Source: Manis javanica (taxonomy: Eukaryota > Chordata > Mammalia > Pholidota > Manidae). From it: DNA of 64,000 nt. Each line of letters begins with the position of its first letter. Within the stretch, counting starts at the first letter, position 1. Shown here piece after piece: positions 26,701 to 37,553 of this stretch. Below the pieces are notes generated by a model. The model ran no database searches, was not told where the DNA came from, and was given only the letters and a program-made list of their open reading frames with translations. The translations under genes and the position numbers were made by a program. Location of the stretch: assembly GCF_040802235.1 (NCBI RefSeq), contig NC_133166.1, forward strand, positions 113,164,991 through 113,228,990, written 5' to 3'.

Positions 26701-27071
26701 GGGAAGAAGGTCCCAAAGTGGAGGAAGGCGCCACTCCCCGGAGCCCGAGGCCTCGAGGCGTCGGAAACATTGGTTAATGCTCTGTCGCCTCCCCGGAAGA
26801 CCAGATCCCTGGAATAACTTGTGGTGTTTAAGCCCCAGCTGTGGCTGCTCCGGGCAGTCCTCCCCCTCCTGGGACATGGCTTAGCCCAACACTAGCCCGC
26901 CGTCTAGGGCGAATGGGAGCGAACTCCCGGCACACCTGGGACCAGTCCTCAGCCAGGGCCCCGCCCTCGAGCGCGAGATGCTGTAGTGCGCGCGCGGCCG
27001 CGGAGAACAAGGCTGCGACGGCCTTGCGGCGCTTCTGGGACAGCAACCTTGAGCCCTCCATTCACGGGTGA

Positions 27072-28020
27072 ACTAAACCGTGATTAAGGGCGCGGCGGTA
27101 CGAGACCCCATCCCGGGTCCAGTCTGGTCCAGACACGCAGGGCACAGGATCATTGTACATCTCTGCACCGCGCATTGCTATGCTAAAGAATGAAGCTGGT
27201 TAGAATCCGGGGCTCGGGAGCCTTGGGAGGACCCGCCAGTGTTAGTTGGTGGGGACAGACCTGGCGGAAACGAGGAGCCACCCGCCCGTGGAAAGGGGGC
27301 CAGTGTGGTTGGGTCCAGTGCTGGGAGTGGTCAGAGGCCCCGGGAGCGCTGGGGGTCTTGACATGCTCTGGCTGACAGAATACCTCTGGCGGCTGGCTGG
27401 AACAGACTAGAACAGCGAGGCAGACGTCCGGAAGCCGCATTGTCACAATAAATATATGCACTCAAGATGAGATACGAAGTCCAATTCCTCAGCAGGCATC
27501 CTTTGTCAGGCATAACTTACCCATCCATGCTAACCTGTGCTCAGATGTGAGATGTACCCTCAGGGAACTGCCCAGAGCCACTGGTCTGAGCCCAAACTGA
27601 GTTTAGGTACAGCATCTTGAGAACATAGGCACGTATCTATACATCCCACATACTGATGCCATTCATCCCTGTGCTGACACATATAACTCACCCCCATCAG
27701 TACTGTCACTTCTGGTGCACTCTGACCAGCCACTCACCAATTTATTACCTCTCACATGCCCATGCCAAGCAAGGATGTGGTGTGGACCCTGCCTACATGT
27801 GCCTCACAGACCTGCACTCTGAAGCCCTTGCTGGGTTCCTGGCGTGTGCTGGCTTGCCCTGCTCCTGCCCCAGGCAGGCACTGGCAGGCACAGACGGGGT
27901 GGAGCTGTTCTGTCCATCCCAGGCCAGCCCTTTCCCTTGCCATCAGGCCTGCATGCACACACAGGCCAGAGCCAGGGGGAGGAAACAGCAGGGCTGTGTT
28001 CCCTGAATGAAAGAGGTGAG
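27072..28020. other. Intergenic, PHRF1 promoter side
   Basis: Leaves the CpG island and becomes ordinary sequence. No gene or named repeat recognised. Confidence 0.5.
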
Positions 28021-28460
28021 TGTATTAGTGCTCTGGGGCTACTGCAACAAATGACCATAGAGTAGGTGGCTTAAGACAACAAAAATTTATTCTTTCACAG
28101 TCCTAGAAGTCAGAAGTCCAAGATAAGGTTGGCAGCCATGCTCCCTCTGAAATTTGTAAAGAGAATCCTTTCCTGCCACTTTCAGTTTTTGGTGCTCCAG
28201 GCATCCTGGGCTTGTGGCCACATCACCCCAATCCCTACCTGTCTTCACATGGCCTTCTCCCTGTATGTCTGTATCTCATAAGTATGCTTGTCACTAGATT
28301 TAGGGCCCACCCTGGTAGTCCAGGATGATCTCAAGACCCTTAAGCTAATTACAGCAAGCAAAGACCCTTTTCCCAACTAAGGTATCCTTTTACAGAGGCT
28401 AGGCATTAGGATATGGGATATGACATATCTTTTTGAGTGACCAACATTCAGCCTACTACA
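28021..28460 (+). mobile_element. Solo LTR, MLT1-type (ERVL-MaLR)
   Basis: Starts TGTATTAG, then aacaaatgaccatagagtag, gtggcttaagacaacaaaaa and tttattctttcacag. It continues with gtcttcacatggccttctcc and tagggcccaccctgg, and ends cattcagcctactaca. This is the standard order of an MLT1-like LTR, moderately diverged, with no internal region. No clean target-site duplication is visible. Confidence 0.8.
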
Positions 28461-29490
28461 GGGAGTGTAAAGGGTTCCTTTGGAATCACCAAGACTGGGG
28501 GGCGTAGCTCAGGGTCATGCAGTAGGGCAAAACAAGACCTCAGAGTCACCTTGACTTTTGGCCACTCCCTGTCACCGAATCACAGGCTTCTTCCCTCCAA
28601 ATGTTTGCCTTGTTTGCCCATTCCCAGTCATGCGCTGTCCTGAAGGTGTGGGCCTCTCTAGGACCCCACAGATTCCTAAGGGTTCCTTCAAGACCCACAC
28701 CATCCAGGCCTTGCTGGCCCACTTCTGACCCTGAGAACTGAGCTGGCACCTCCATCCTCTGTGTTTTCTCCACTCACAGCTGGCCACAGCCACAACACCC
28801 TACACTTGAATTTCTGTCCCCAGGCCTCACACTCCTGAGATCTCAGGCAGGGTCAGAGCCCCCTGGAGCCCCAGCACTTAGCCACCCAGGCAACAGGTTT
28901 GAATGTAGAAATGAAGTGGCCACGATGGTGGGAGGGGTGCAGGGGGGGGCCTGTCCTGGGTTGTGGCTGCTGGTGGGCTCCAGCCCAGGTGAGTGTTGGA
29001 TGCAGGAAGTCACTGGGGGCAGGGAGGACAGGGAGCAGGTGGTGAGTTGGGGACAGGAGGGCTGCAGGAGTAGCTAGCTGAGGCTGACGTGGCATGGCCA
29101 CTGGGCCAAGGAGCAGTGTGGCAGTCGGGGGCAGAGAGGCCCCCAGGAACTGCCTGGAGCCAGGAGAGTGGGGTCCTGTGGCAGGCCAGGCTCTGAGGCA
29201 GGTGGGGACTTTGGTTGATTTGAGGGAGGTGAGGGAAAGAGGGGCTCTCTTGCTTACCTTGGAGGGAGCACGGAGGACTTATGAGGACCCTTGTGTACAG
29301 AACAAAGGAAGAGCAGGCACCTCTCTGCCCGATTAGGGGTCCGCAGATGACCCACGATTCTACCTGCCCCCTAGTTTGTGAAGGAGGGGAGGGGCGTGTA
29401 GAGGTGAGGGGACAAGGGCCAAGGCTCCCTTAGCTGCCCTCTGGGGCTACACCCAGGAGCGGATAAGGCCAGGTCTGAAACAGTCCACTT
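28461..29490. other. Intergenic between PHRF1 and the MIR210 CpG island
   Basis: No convincing exon, RNA gene or repeat. A gggcgtagctcag phrase near 28,499 resembles the start of a tRNA but has no cloverleaf after it. Confidence 0.5.
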
Positions 29491-29639
29491 TCTTGATTTA
29501 TACCTTTTCAACGCCCAGACAGGACGCCGCAAAGGAGGGGCACGCCGCCGAGGGCCTGCACCCGCATGGTGCCCACCCCGGACTCGGACTCCGAGCCTTT
29601 TGCGGCCTCCGGTGTCCCTCCCGCGAGCCAGAGCGCCCG

Positions 29640-30000
29640 AGTGGGCGCGGGCGGCACGTGAGCCCGAGGGCGCGGCCACCTCCGTGCTCCCGAGCTCGCC
29701 GGCTCCGGGTCCCGCAGGGTGTCCACTGGGGCCGTAATACACCGCGGGCCGTGGGGGAGGCCGAGCGCTTGCAGGCCCCGCCCGGCAGGTGGCGGCCCCG
29801 CCCCGAGGCCGACGTGCGGAAAGGAACGCGCCGGCCGCGCCCGCGGGGGGGCTGCGCGGCTGGGGGCGTGGCGCCCCGCCCCCACCTCGCGCCCACTGGC
29901 TGCAGCGCGGCAGGGCGGGCCCGCCCCGGCCGACCATTGGCTGCGGGGCCCCCGTATTTGCATTCGGGCCGGGTGAGGGCGCGGGACGCGGGGCGGTCGG
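29640..30000 (+). promoter_or_regulatory. MIR210 promoter with hypoxia and octamer motifs
   Basis: Inside a CpG island there is a CACGTG box (29655-29660), a second ACGTG hypoxia-response core (29812-29816), a CCAAT-type element (ATTGG, 29936-29940) and a perfect octamer ATTTGCAT (29956-29963). The ACGTG core lies about 390 bases upstream of the hairpin. HIF-1 induction of miR-210 through an HRE roughly this far upstream is established in human. Use of these sites here is inference. Confidence 0.75.
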
Positions 30001-31390
30001 GGCAGGCGGGGGCGTCAGGGGCCGCGGCTGCCGCGGAAGTTGGTCCGAGAGCCGGCGACGGCCCCGCGCCGGGGTCGCAGGTGACGCGCAAGGGGTCCTA
30101 GGCCGGCGGGCGGGAGCGGGGGCTGGGGCCGGGCAAGGGTGGCGAGGTTCGGACGTCCAAGTTAGAGGGGAGAGAGGGGTCGAGGTGGGGGGCAACCCCA
30201 CCACCCGCCCGCCGGTCCCTCCAGGCGCAGGGCAGCCACTGCCCACCGCACACTGCGATGCTCCGGACCCACTGTGCGTGTGACAGCGGCTGATCTGTCC
30301 CTGGGCAGCGCGACCGCTTTGGCCTCTCTGTGACCCTGCTGTGTCGGACAGTGGGGTGCCACATCGGGTCGGAGGGCGCGCGCCAAGGTGGGGAGAGACC
30401 CCAGTGGACCGGGTCTGCCTGCCTGCAGCAGCAGGGGAGTGGGTGGAGGTAAAGGGGGACATGCAGAGGGCTTCACTGCCCTCTGTTCGTGGGGCTTAGG
30501 GGTGGGCCAGACGCCCTCTTGGAGGGAATTTTCTTTTCCTTGTGTGTCTCAGGGTGCCAGCGTGTGCATAGTTCCTCGGAGAGCCTTCTGGATGTGCCCA
30601 ACCTGCAGGCAGCCCTGGGCAGGCCCATGTGTTGTGGTCAGCATTTCCTCCTCAGGACCAAGCCTCCGGGACTAGCTTCCCGAGGACCACCTCCGGGAAC
30701 TTGCTTGAGGAAGATAGCGACAGATTCGGCTTTTCAGTGCATTTCTGGCACTTCAGCCGTGCCACTGAAGGGAGTCAGAATGCCGAGGACCCGTTTGTGG
30801 ACTCCGGCAACGTGCTTCTCCCAACGGTGGGGGCACCTGGCAGAAGCCCCAGGCTGTCTGCCAGGCCTACCTTCCCTGCTGGGTTTCTCAAGTCCACCAT
30901 GCAGACCTGCTGGCTGTGTCCAGAGTAGCCTCCAGGGCACCTCCTGCAGCGGGCCTGCCCTTTCCTGGGCAGTGGGGGTTGATGGCTGGAGCTGTGGCTG
31001 CAGTTGTCAGAGGCCTGCAGAGGTGGACTTAGTTGGGGACTTGAACGGATTTGGACTTCCCTTGGAGGGACCCTATCCTAACAGTTATTGTGGTGTGTTG
31101 TGCCACACCTAGCAGGCTGCCTTGGCAGGGCCAGGTCCTGCAGGTGATGAGGAGGCTGTGGGTGAACCTGCTATTTTCAACCAGCTCTAGAAAGCACTTC
31201 TGTGCCTCAGGAGAATAGGAATTCTGAGCATGATCCCCAAGCACTGCTGGCCCCCGCAGAGCGATCACTTATGCCAGTCCTGCCCATCTGGCCTGGGGTA
31301 CGGCCTGGCTTGTCTCTGCCCTGCACTGCCTGGGCAGGACGTCTGGGGGCAGCCAGGCCGTTCCTTACCTCAGCATGCCTCATGCCATTG
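29985..31390 (+). ncRNA. MIR210HG: MIR210 host transcript (MIR210HG), extent approximate
   Basis: By synteny the hairpin is carried by a long noncoding RNA that starts just after the octamer/CCAAT promoter. I see no protein-like frame and no clear AATAAA downstream, so both ends are estimates. A possible first-exon donor is gtcgcag|gtgacg at about 30,080. Open frames in this GC-rich island on either strand are composition artefacts. Confidence 0.45.
30207..30316 (+). ncRNA. MIR210: pre-miR-210 hairpin
   Basis: The 3' arm carries the mature hypoxamiR at 30272-30293, beginning ctgtgcgtgtgacagcgg, which I read as identical to human miR-210-3p. The 5' arm product lies at 30234-30255 (agccactgcccaccgcac...) and pairs with it. 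The apical loop is around 30256-30271. The outer stem pairs ctccaggcgcagggcag with ctgtccctgggcagcg. Targets in known biology include ISCU, EFNA3 and other hypoxia-response genes. Confidence 0.97.
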
Positions 31391-33084
31391 AAGATTTAAC
31401 TGTACTTTGAAAACAAAGTAAACTTTTCAACAATGCAAAGGATTGTTTAGTGACCCAAAGCACTTCTGGCAACTTACTGGGGGCATGGGGTTTTGCCCAC
31501 TGGAACAGCCACAGAGGAAGGCTGTTCACCCCAGAATACAGTGGCTGCCTGAGGATCCACTCCAAAGTGAAGAGAGCTGTTAGCTTCCTCAGCCAACGGC
31601 AGACCAGGGGCAGAACCCTGGTGGTAGCTTCAGAAGGAACTGGTGTTCCCTGAAAATGGACACGGGAGACTTGGGTGCATGAGCCCTGCCAGCTCTGGGC
31701 CTGCTTCCCTTTGCAGGGTGGGGAAGTACATGACTCCAGTCCCATCCCATACTGTGTGTGTATAGGGTGGTCCCTGGAAGGCACCTGGATTTGCCCCCTG
31801 CTGGCCTATGTGCTCAGCTTGGGAGATGACCCCATGCTGGGACTCAGGGCTGGTGCCCCAAGGAACATCCATACGTGGGTGCTGCAGGTGAAGGGAGCAG
31901 GCCCTTTGGACTTGGTGGTGATTTTCCCCAGCCCCCAGCCCTCCCACCCACGGCACAGCCCAATCAGCCTTTGCATGCCAGGCTGCACCCTGTGTAACCC
32001 TGTGGGGGGCCCTATATGGGGTCACAGGGCCTCCTGTGAGCTGGGCAGAGGGGTCAGGCTGGGGGCTTTGCAGAGAGGAAGCCTGGGTCAGGTTCCTCTG
32101 ACATCAGCCAGAAGCCTTCCACCGTGGCCTGGCCTGCTCCACCTTGGCGGGGTGCTCCTTACAAGCTGGGCCCTTGGCTTTCTTGCCCCCAACCCCCCCG
32201 GGCTCAGGGCTTCATGCCCCCCACAGCATGCCCCCCACAGCATGCCCCAAAGGCAGTGGGGAATACTGGGCCTGACTCAGCTACCTTGCAAGAAGGCAGA
32301 GTCCATCCCAAAGTTGCCCATACCCAAACTCAGCACAAAGACCCTCATGATCTTGGATGTCCCCAACCCCACTACCCATGGGTGCACCTGAGCCTCAGAG
32401 CACCCCAGACTCTGGCCATCACAAAGAGCACCAATCTCAGCAGTAGCCCTCTGGTGGGCACCTGAGGCCTGTCCCAGGACTAGGACTGCAATTGGACGTC
32501 ACCCTGCCCTAGTTTCAAGGCTGCAGGTGTGCAGCAGAGCCCTCATGCCCATCTGGGGAGCGGAGGGCCATATTGGAAGGTAGGGTGGCTGCACGCTCAC
32601 CTGACCTGCACTGTTCCTCAGGCAAAGCCCGGCTGACACAGGAATCTAGGGACTTGTCCCCATAAGCTCTCAGACTCAGTAAACCTGACAGGTGGGTCTG
32701 GCATGTCCTTGAGTCCCCAAGTCCACAAGCCACCCCAGAGAGGGTGGCAGTTCCCGCTGCCAGTGAGCAATGGCCAAATGAGGGGAGCCAGGCAGGAGAG
32801 GGGTCCAAACAGAAACCCAGGCCAGGGCTGAGGCTGCCCCAGGCTGTCCAACTCCAACCAGTCTTGGGCTGCCAAGGAGAGCCCCTGGGGGTAGGCGGGC
32901 ACAGCATCCTGAAATATGAAGCCTTGAGAGCCCCAGCCTGGATACAATTGACCACTGGTTAGTCCCTGGGAAACCGTCTCAGTAGCCCTGTCTATCTTCA
33001 GCCCCAGGCAGCTTAGTGCACTCCCCCGCAACTCTCAAGTTCTAGACGGCACAGACCCCAGTGCAGTCTCAGGACACACTCAGC
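31391..33084. other. Intergenic between MIR210HG and RASSF7
   Basis: No gene recognised. It contains a 14-bp tandem repeat at 32213-32248. The long open frames here have no protein-family features. Confidence 0.5.
32213..32248 (+). repeat. 14-bp tandem repeat, 2.6 copies
   Basis: Unit catgccccccacag, two exact copies followed by catgcccc. Likely replication slippage. Confidence 0.9.
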
Positions 33085-33507
33085 CACTCTGGGCGGTTTA
33101 TTGAGGTCTTAGTGTTGGGGCAGGGGAGGCAGCACACACACACAAGGTGAAAGACACATCCCACATGTGAGCACATACCCACAGGTCAAACACAGCATCT
33201 GTGCATCTCCTGTCCCCAGTAAGGAGCTGTAGCCTTTGGGTCCTAGCGAGTCTGAGCTGGCCATGTCACGTGCCTCTCCAGGGGGCTTGGCACACTTGGT
33301 GAGGACTGGGGTAAGAGTCCTCAGCTTACCCCTCTGCCCTGCAGAAAACCACAGGGCTCCACGGTGCTCTTCCTTGGGCCCAGGGCAGCCCACTGCATGG
33401 GGAAGGAGCCTCCGTGACCACTGATTCTCCTTCCGTCATTCAGGCTGCGCTGGCCTCAGCTGCCTTGCCCATGTCGTCAGAGCCCAGGGCTGGGCTGGCA
33501 GTGGCGT
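33085..33507 (-). other. RASSF7: RASSF7 3' UTR
   Basis: Runs from the stop codon to a canonical poly(A) signal, AATAAA on the minus strand (tttatt on plus, 33097-33102). Cleavage is expected around 33,080. Confidence 0.75.
33097..33102 (-). terminator. RASSF7: RASSF7 poly(A) signal AATAAA
   Basis: Canonical hexamer on the minus strand, about 406 bases after the stop codon, with no competing canonical signal in between. Confidence 0.8.
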
Positions 33508-35014
33508 CTACTTTGGGACAAGAGCTGCTACCTCCAGGAGTTCTTCCTCATGGGGACAACTGCGGGGAGGACACAAGCTGAGGAGGCTGTAGGAGCCACA
33601 GGAGGACCTTGTCCCACCCAGAGTGGGGGAGACAGACGTACTCTCTGAGCTTAGGCTGGACACTAGGGCTGAACTCCGGGGGGCTCCCATGAGGGGCTCT
33701 TCTCCGGTCAGAGGCAGAAGATCCTGTGGGGAGAGCATATCAGCTTGGAGCCTGGCCAAGCCCCCACCAACCTGGCCTACCTCTGGGATGCTCTGACCTG
33801 TGTGTCTGGCCGTGGGGGGTGCAGCACTGCAGCCCCGGTCTGCAGGATGAACTGCTGCAAGTTACACTGACGGAGCTCCCGGTTCAGCTCCTCAAGCTCC
33901 TGAGTCTGGGCCTGGGGCACACGGGACCCTCAGAGACCAACTCCCAAATCCACCGAGTTGGGGGAAATTGGCGCAGGGTCCATTGGGCTCACCTGCAAGG
34001 CATGCTCGGCAGCCTCTAGGGCTCTGGTCACCAGGGCCAGGCTGCCCTGCACCTCTTCACTCTGTCGCTCTTGGGTAGCCAGGTCCCGGCGCAGTCGTTC
34101 TGTGGCAGACGCTGTGGGTGAGGGTGGCCCTGGGGCCTCTGTGGCCAGATGTAGCTTGGCCTCCAGGGACCGGGCCTGGGCGTCCAGGGCCCGCAGCCTG
34201 GCAGCATGCTCCGCAGTGGCTGCACTCAGAGCCTGCAGGCGTGTCTGCCCCTCTCGCTCTCGCGCCTGTTCCCGCCGCAGCTCCTGTTCCCAGAAGGCCT
34301 CCTGGCCCAGTTCGGCTGCATTCCTGCGCACCCTTCTCTCTAGGCTCTGAAGGTCTGTGCAGTGGCCCAGTGCTGGTGCCATGGGGGCCACAGGCTCAGA
34401 CAGAGTGGGACTGGGAGCCAGTCCAGGGCACCCCAGACTGAAGGTCAGTGCTTTCCGGGGCTCAAGGCCTAGTGCTGGTCGGCGCTTCGAAGGGAGGCTG
34501 GCGCGGATTGGGCAGCGTTCAGGTGGTGGGCAGCTGTCTGAGGAGGGCCTCCCAGCAAGGCTGGGCCCTGTCCGCCTCAGGACGAACTGGACATCGCTGG
34601 CAAACTGTCCACAGGTAGCCTGAGCACCCACCGGACACTCCTGGGGCAGCAGCTGCCGTTCCTTCTCCCTGAGACGCTGCACGAGCACAAATCGGCCTGT
34701 CTGGCCTGGGGCAGGAGGAGAGGGTCAGCTCACGTCCCCCCACCCTCCATCTACCTGGCTGGAGGAGTTGGGGGCGGGCAAGAGGGATCAGCAACCAGCT
34801 CCCCCTCTCTGGGAGCGGAAGAAGGGGCCAGAGGGCCCGGCCCCACCCCAGGTGCACCTATTGGGCAGTCTGTGCCTGAGGGAAACTCACCTATGGCTTG
34901 GGCTAGGGCGATGACCACTTCCTGACAGGTGGTCTGCTCTGACACCCCACAGACCACGCGCTGGACGCCATCCACCCACACCTTCAGCTCCATTGCCGGG
35001 AGCTCAGAGAGCAT
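33508..35014 (-). CDS. RASSF7: RASSF7, N-terminal Ras-association family protein 7
   Basis: Four coding exons (minus, 5' to 3'): 35014-34891, 34705-33993, 33911-33798 and 33723-33508. They total 388 codons plus TAG; human is about 373 aa from memory. The start ATG (35012-35014) lies four bases inside its exon; a second in-frame ATG opens MELKVWVDG. Domains: N-terminal RA/ubiquitin-like fold (about residues 6-90, spanning the first two exons, ends [11 protein letters not shown]), Pro/Ser linker, then a long coiled coil (about 150-290; [46 protein letters not shown]). The family acts at centrosomes and microtubules, with roles in mitosis and JNK-linked survival. The C-terminal tail, ending [13 protein letters not shown], differs from human as I recall it. 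Complete frame; identity secure. Confidence 0.95.
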
Positions 35015-35634
35015 ACCTGCCCGCAGGGAGGGTGAAGCCACAGGGTCACTGACCAACAGCCTGGCCTGCCTGTCACTCCCGGGACTAGTTCAGGGCTGCC
35101 ACCCCTCAAGGTCAGCCCTGCTCTCCTGTGCTCAGCCCCACCCACCGGACTGAGTACATTCCTGGGCGGGGGTTCAAGACCAGCCTCCTAAAGGGGGAAC
35201 CGGTCTGCCCTCCTGGAGCATTTTGAGGCTTCCCAGCCTCCTCTTGTCCCGCCCTGCTCCCGGAACAAAGCGAATCATTAATCAGACCCAGGACTTCCTG
35301 CCCTCTACCGCTTCCCTCCACCCCGCCCCCGCGCGTCACCTGGTGTACAGGGCAAAGCCCCACCCGCGAGCACCGTCCTCAGGCACCTAAGGGAGACCGC
35401 ACGCAGACGCGGCTCCCCGCTGCCATGGGAATGCCCCCTCCCCTGAGACTCAGACCTCGCACCCGCCGTCCCAGCCGGCGCGGACTGCACCTCCCCGCGT
35501 CCGCCCGCTGTCCCCGCCGCCGGGTGGGCGCAGGTGTGGCGGCCCGGGCCGTGCCCCTCCGTCGGAGCCGCGGCCAGAGGCGGCTTGGGGACGAGCCCCG
35601 TACTCAGGAGGCTCCGGGACCCGGCGCGGCTCAC

Positions 35635-35730
35635 CTGAGCGTTCTCCGACCTCCAGGACGCGGACTCGGATCAGCTGCTCCCGAGGCCCAGCGGGGCTGC
35701 AACCTGCCTCCTCCAGCACAGCGCGTACGC
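35635..35730 (-). other. RASSF7: RASSF7 noncoding first exon (probable)
   Basis: A GC-rich leader ends at a strong donor CTCAG|gtgagc (35635) and would join the acceptor gcgggcag before the ATG exon. The 5' limit is estimated from the promoter elements. Confidence 0.6.
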
Positions 35731-35739
35731 CCGGCCCAC

Positions 35740-35900
35740 CGCTCCATTGGCCCACCGCCCGCGCGCCCCCATTGGCCCCACGGCGCACACCGCCCGCCCC
35801 TCGCCTACGCCCATTGGCTACCTTCCCTGCGCCCCGCCCATTAAGCTCCAGCACGCCCCGCCGCAGACAGCGCCCAGGTGTGGGCGGGGCTCGGTGGCGC
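35740..35900. promoter_or_regulatory. RASSF7 promoter with three CCAAT boxes
   Basis: Three ATTGG motifs on plus (CCAAT on minus) at 35746-35750, 35771-35775 and 35813-35817, embedded in GC boxes (cgccc, gggcggggc). Two or three NF-Y sites at 25-45 base spacing are typical of strong TATA-less promoters. It faces RASSF7 and could also fire toward LMNTD2 on the other strand. Confidence 0.65.
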
Positions 35901-35999
35901 GGAGGGTTGGCCAGGTCCACGCGCGCCTAAAGCCCGCGAATAACGCGGAAGCGCGTCTCCCGCAGGCTGCGGCAGGCGGCGCGTGGAGCAGGTGTCTGT

Positions 36000-37150
36000 C
36001 ACTGCTCCAGGGCCGACTTCCTCAGAGGCCGCCTAGCCTGACGAGTCTCCCACCTAAGGGGGGGGCACTAGCCTGGGGCCCTGCAACCCACGCCTGCGAC
36101 CAAAGGCCCTTGGCGGTTGTCTCTGGCCAACGGGTCTGGGACTATGAGCCCCACGCGGGAGAGTAGCGGAGCTGCCGGGCCGCTGGCACCCTGGCGGCAA
36201 TCAGGCTCAGTCCTGGTCAGAGAGATTCTGCCCTGAGATTGCTGGGGACAATGGCTCCGGACTCTATGCGGCTCCATCCACTGACCCCCTTCCTGTCCCC
36301 AGTGGGACCCAGCTCCCTTCCGAGCTGTGGACACATTCGTCAGCCTGACCAGTCCTGCTGTCCAGCCCCAAGAACCCAAGGCAGTTCAGCAGCCAGGGCA
36401 CTGGGCTCATGCTCTGCCCCAGCTGGGTTGAGCCCCTGGCTGATCTTCCCACCAGCCTATTTCCTGTCCATGGCAGGACGCCCTGCATGAGCAAAAGCTG
36501 AAAGTCAGAATGAATGAATGATGAACAAATGAAGGTGGGGAAGGAAAGGCTGGGGAACATGAGTCTATTGGGTCACGTCTGAATCTCCCGGGGCAGAGGG
36601 AACAGTTGTCATGGTTATAGGAATGTCTCCAAGGCAATCTGAGGTGGTCCCAAGTGATAGAAGGGCTGGGGGAAGGTGAAGCTTCTGGCTTGGGGATTAC
36701 GCAGGGGGGCATCAGCCTCTGGAGGGAGCCCAGTGCTGGTTCGTTGAGCAAGTCCTCCCCCAGCTTCTCAGAACTATCCCTGGCTTCCTCTTTCCCCTCC
36801 CCAGTCAGCTTGGGGCCCCGTGAGGTCCACATTCTCAGGAGTGAAGTACTGCTGGCCTATAGACACACTCATAAGGCAGCAAATTCCCCCAATACTCACC
36901 AATCGCCACCGTCAGGCTGGGGAGGGGTGGTGGGAGCCTTCCTCAGGGTTGGCTGGGGGTGTTTTACAGAGTGGGAGACCATGGCTGGTCCTGCGGTCAC
37001 TCTGTGGTCCCCAGTTTTGCTGAGGCTAGCTGGATGGCAGGTCTGCCTCGCACAGTTTCTTCAGGTTGGACCAGGACGTGGACCTAGGTTCCACTTAGGG
37101 ACCTGGGGTGGAGTCCCCCAGGAGGCTCCTGGTAACAAACAAGCCCCTCC
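36000..37150. other. Sequence between RASSF7 and the LMNTD2 first exon
   Basis: No coding exon identified. Contains a short gaatgaatgaatgatga run near 36,511 and a weak X-box-like gttgtcatggttat at 36,605-36,618. Confidence 0.45.
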
Positions 37151-37164
37151 CTTTCTGAGTGCTG

Positions 37165-37226
37165 GTATCCATGGCAACAGTATAGAGCGTTCTGTTCCCA
37201 GGCCTGCTTGGATTTCAGGCTTCAGG
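37165..37226 (+). promoter_or_regulatory. LMNTD2: LMNTD2 X-box and candidate noncoding first exon
   Basis: GTATCCATGGCAAC at 37165-37178 fits the RFX X-box pattern GTNNCCATGGCAAC completely. About 45 bases later there is a strong donor gcttcag|gtgagt (37226/37227) that can splice to the acceptor cccctctcag before the ATG exon. The ATG inside the X-box is followed at once by a stop, so it is not a start. Promoter use here is inference. Confidence 0.5.
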
Positions 37227-37408
37227 TGAGTGTTGGAGGTAGGGTCTTGGTCTGGGGCAACGCAGGCATCAACAGCAAAGGACCAGCACTTCTGGGGACC
37301 CTAGCTCTAGGCTGTAGGGCAGGACCACAGGTCCTGGAGGGCAAGGGTGATGGAGGAGACACCAGGGAATGTGTGACACCACGTAATCTGGTGTCCTGTA
37401 GGGAAGAC

Positions 37409-37425
37409 AACACACACACACACAC
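37409..37425 (+). repeat. Short (CA)n microsatellite
   Basis: About eight CA units. Confidence 0.9.
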
Positions 37426-37553
37426 TGGCCTCCTTAGACAGTGATGCTCTGTGAACCAGTGGGGCTGTGAGACACACATATGTGCACGTGTCCAAGTAAG
37501 GAGAGCCCACAGGGTGCCCTGCCACCCCTCTCAGCCCACCGAGAATATCAAGA

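Noticed and set aside
28498-28570. tRNA-like start (gggcgtagctcag)
   Set aside because: No anticodon arm, TPsiC arm or acceptor pairing follows.
29371-30462. 363-codon open frame on minus across the MIR210 CpG island
   Set aside because: Pro/Ala/Arg/Gly-rich text expected from GC-rich DNA, antisense to the miR-210 hairpin, with no domain or splice support.
33570-33620. 48-base mini-intron in the RASSF7 last exon (gtcctc...ccgcag)
   Set aside because: Phase would fit, but 48 bases is too short for normal mammalian splicing and the frame is open through it.
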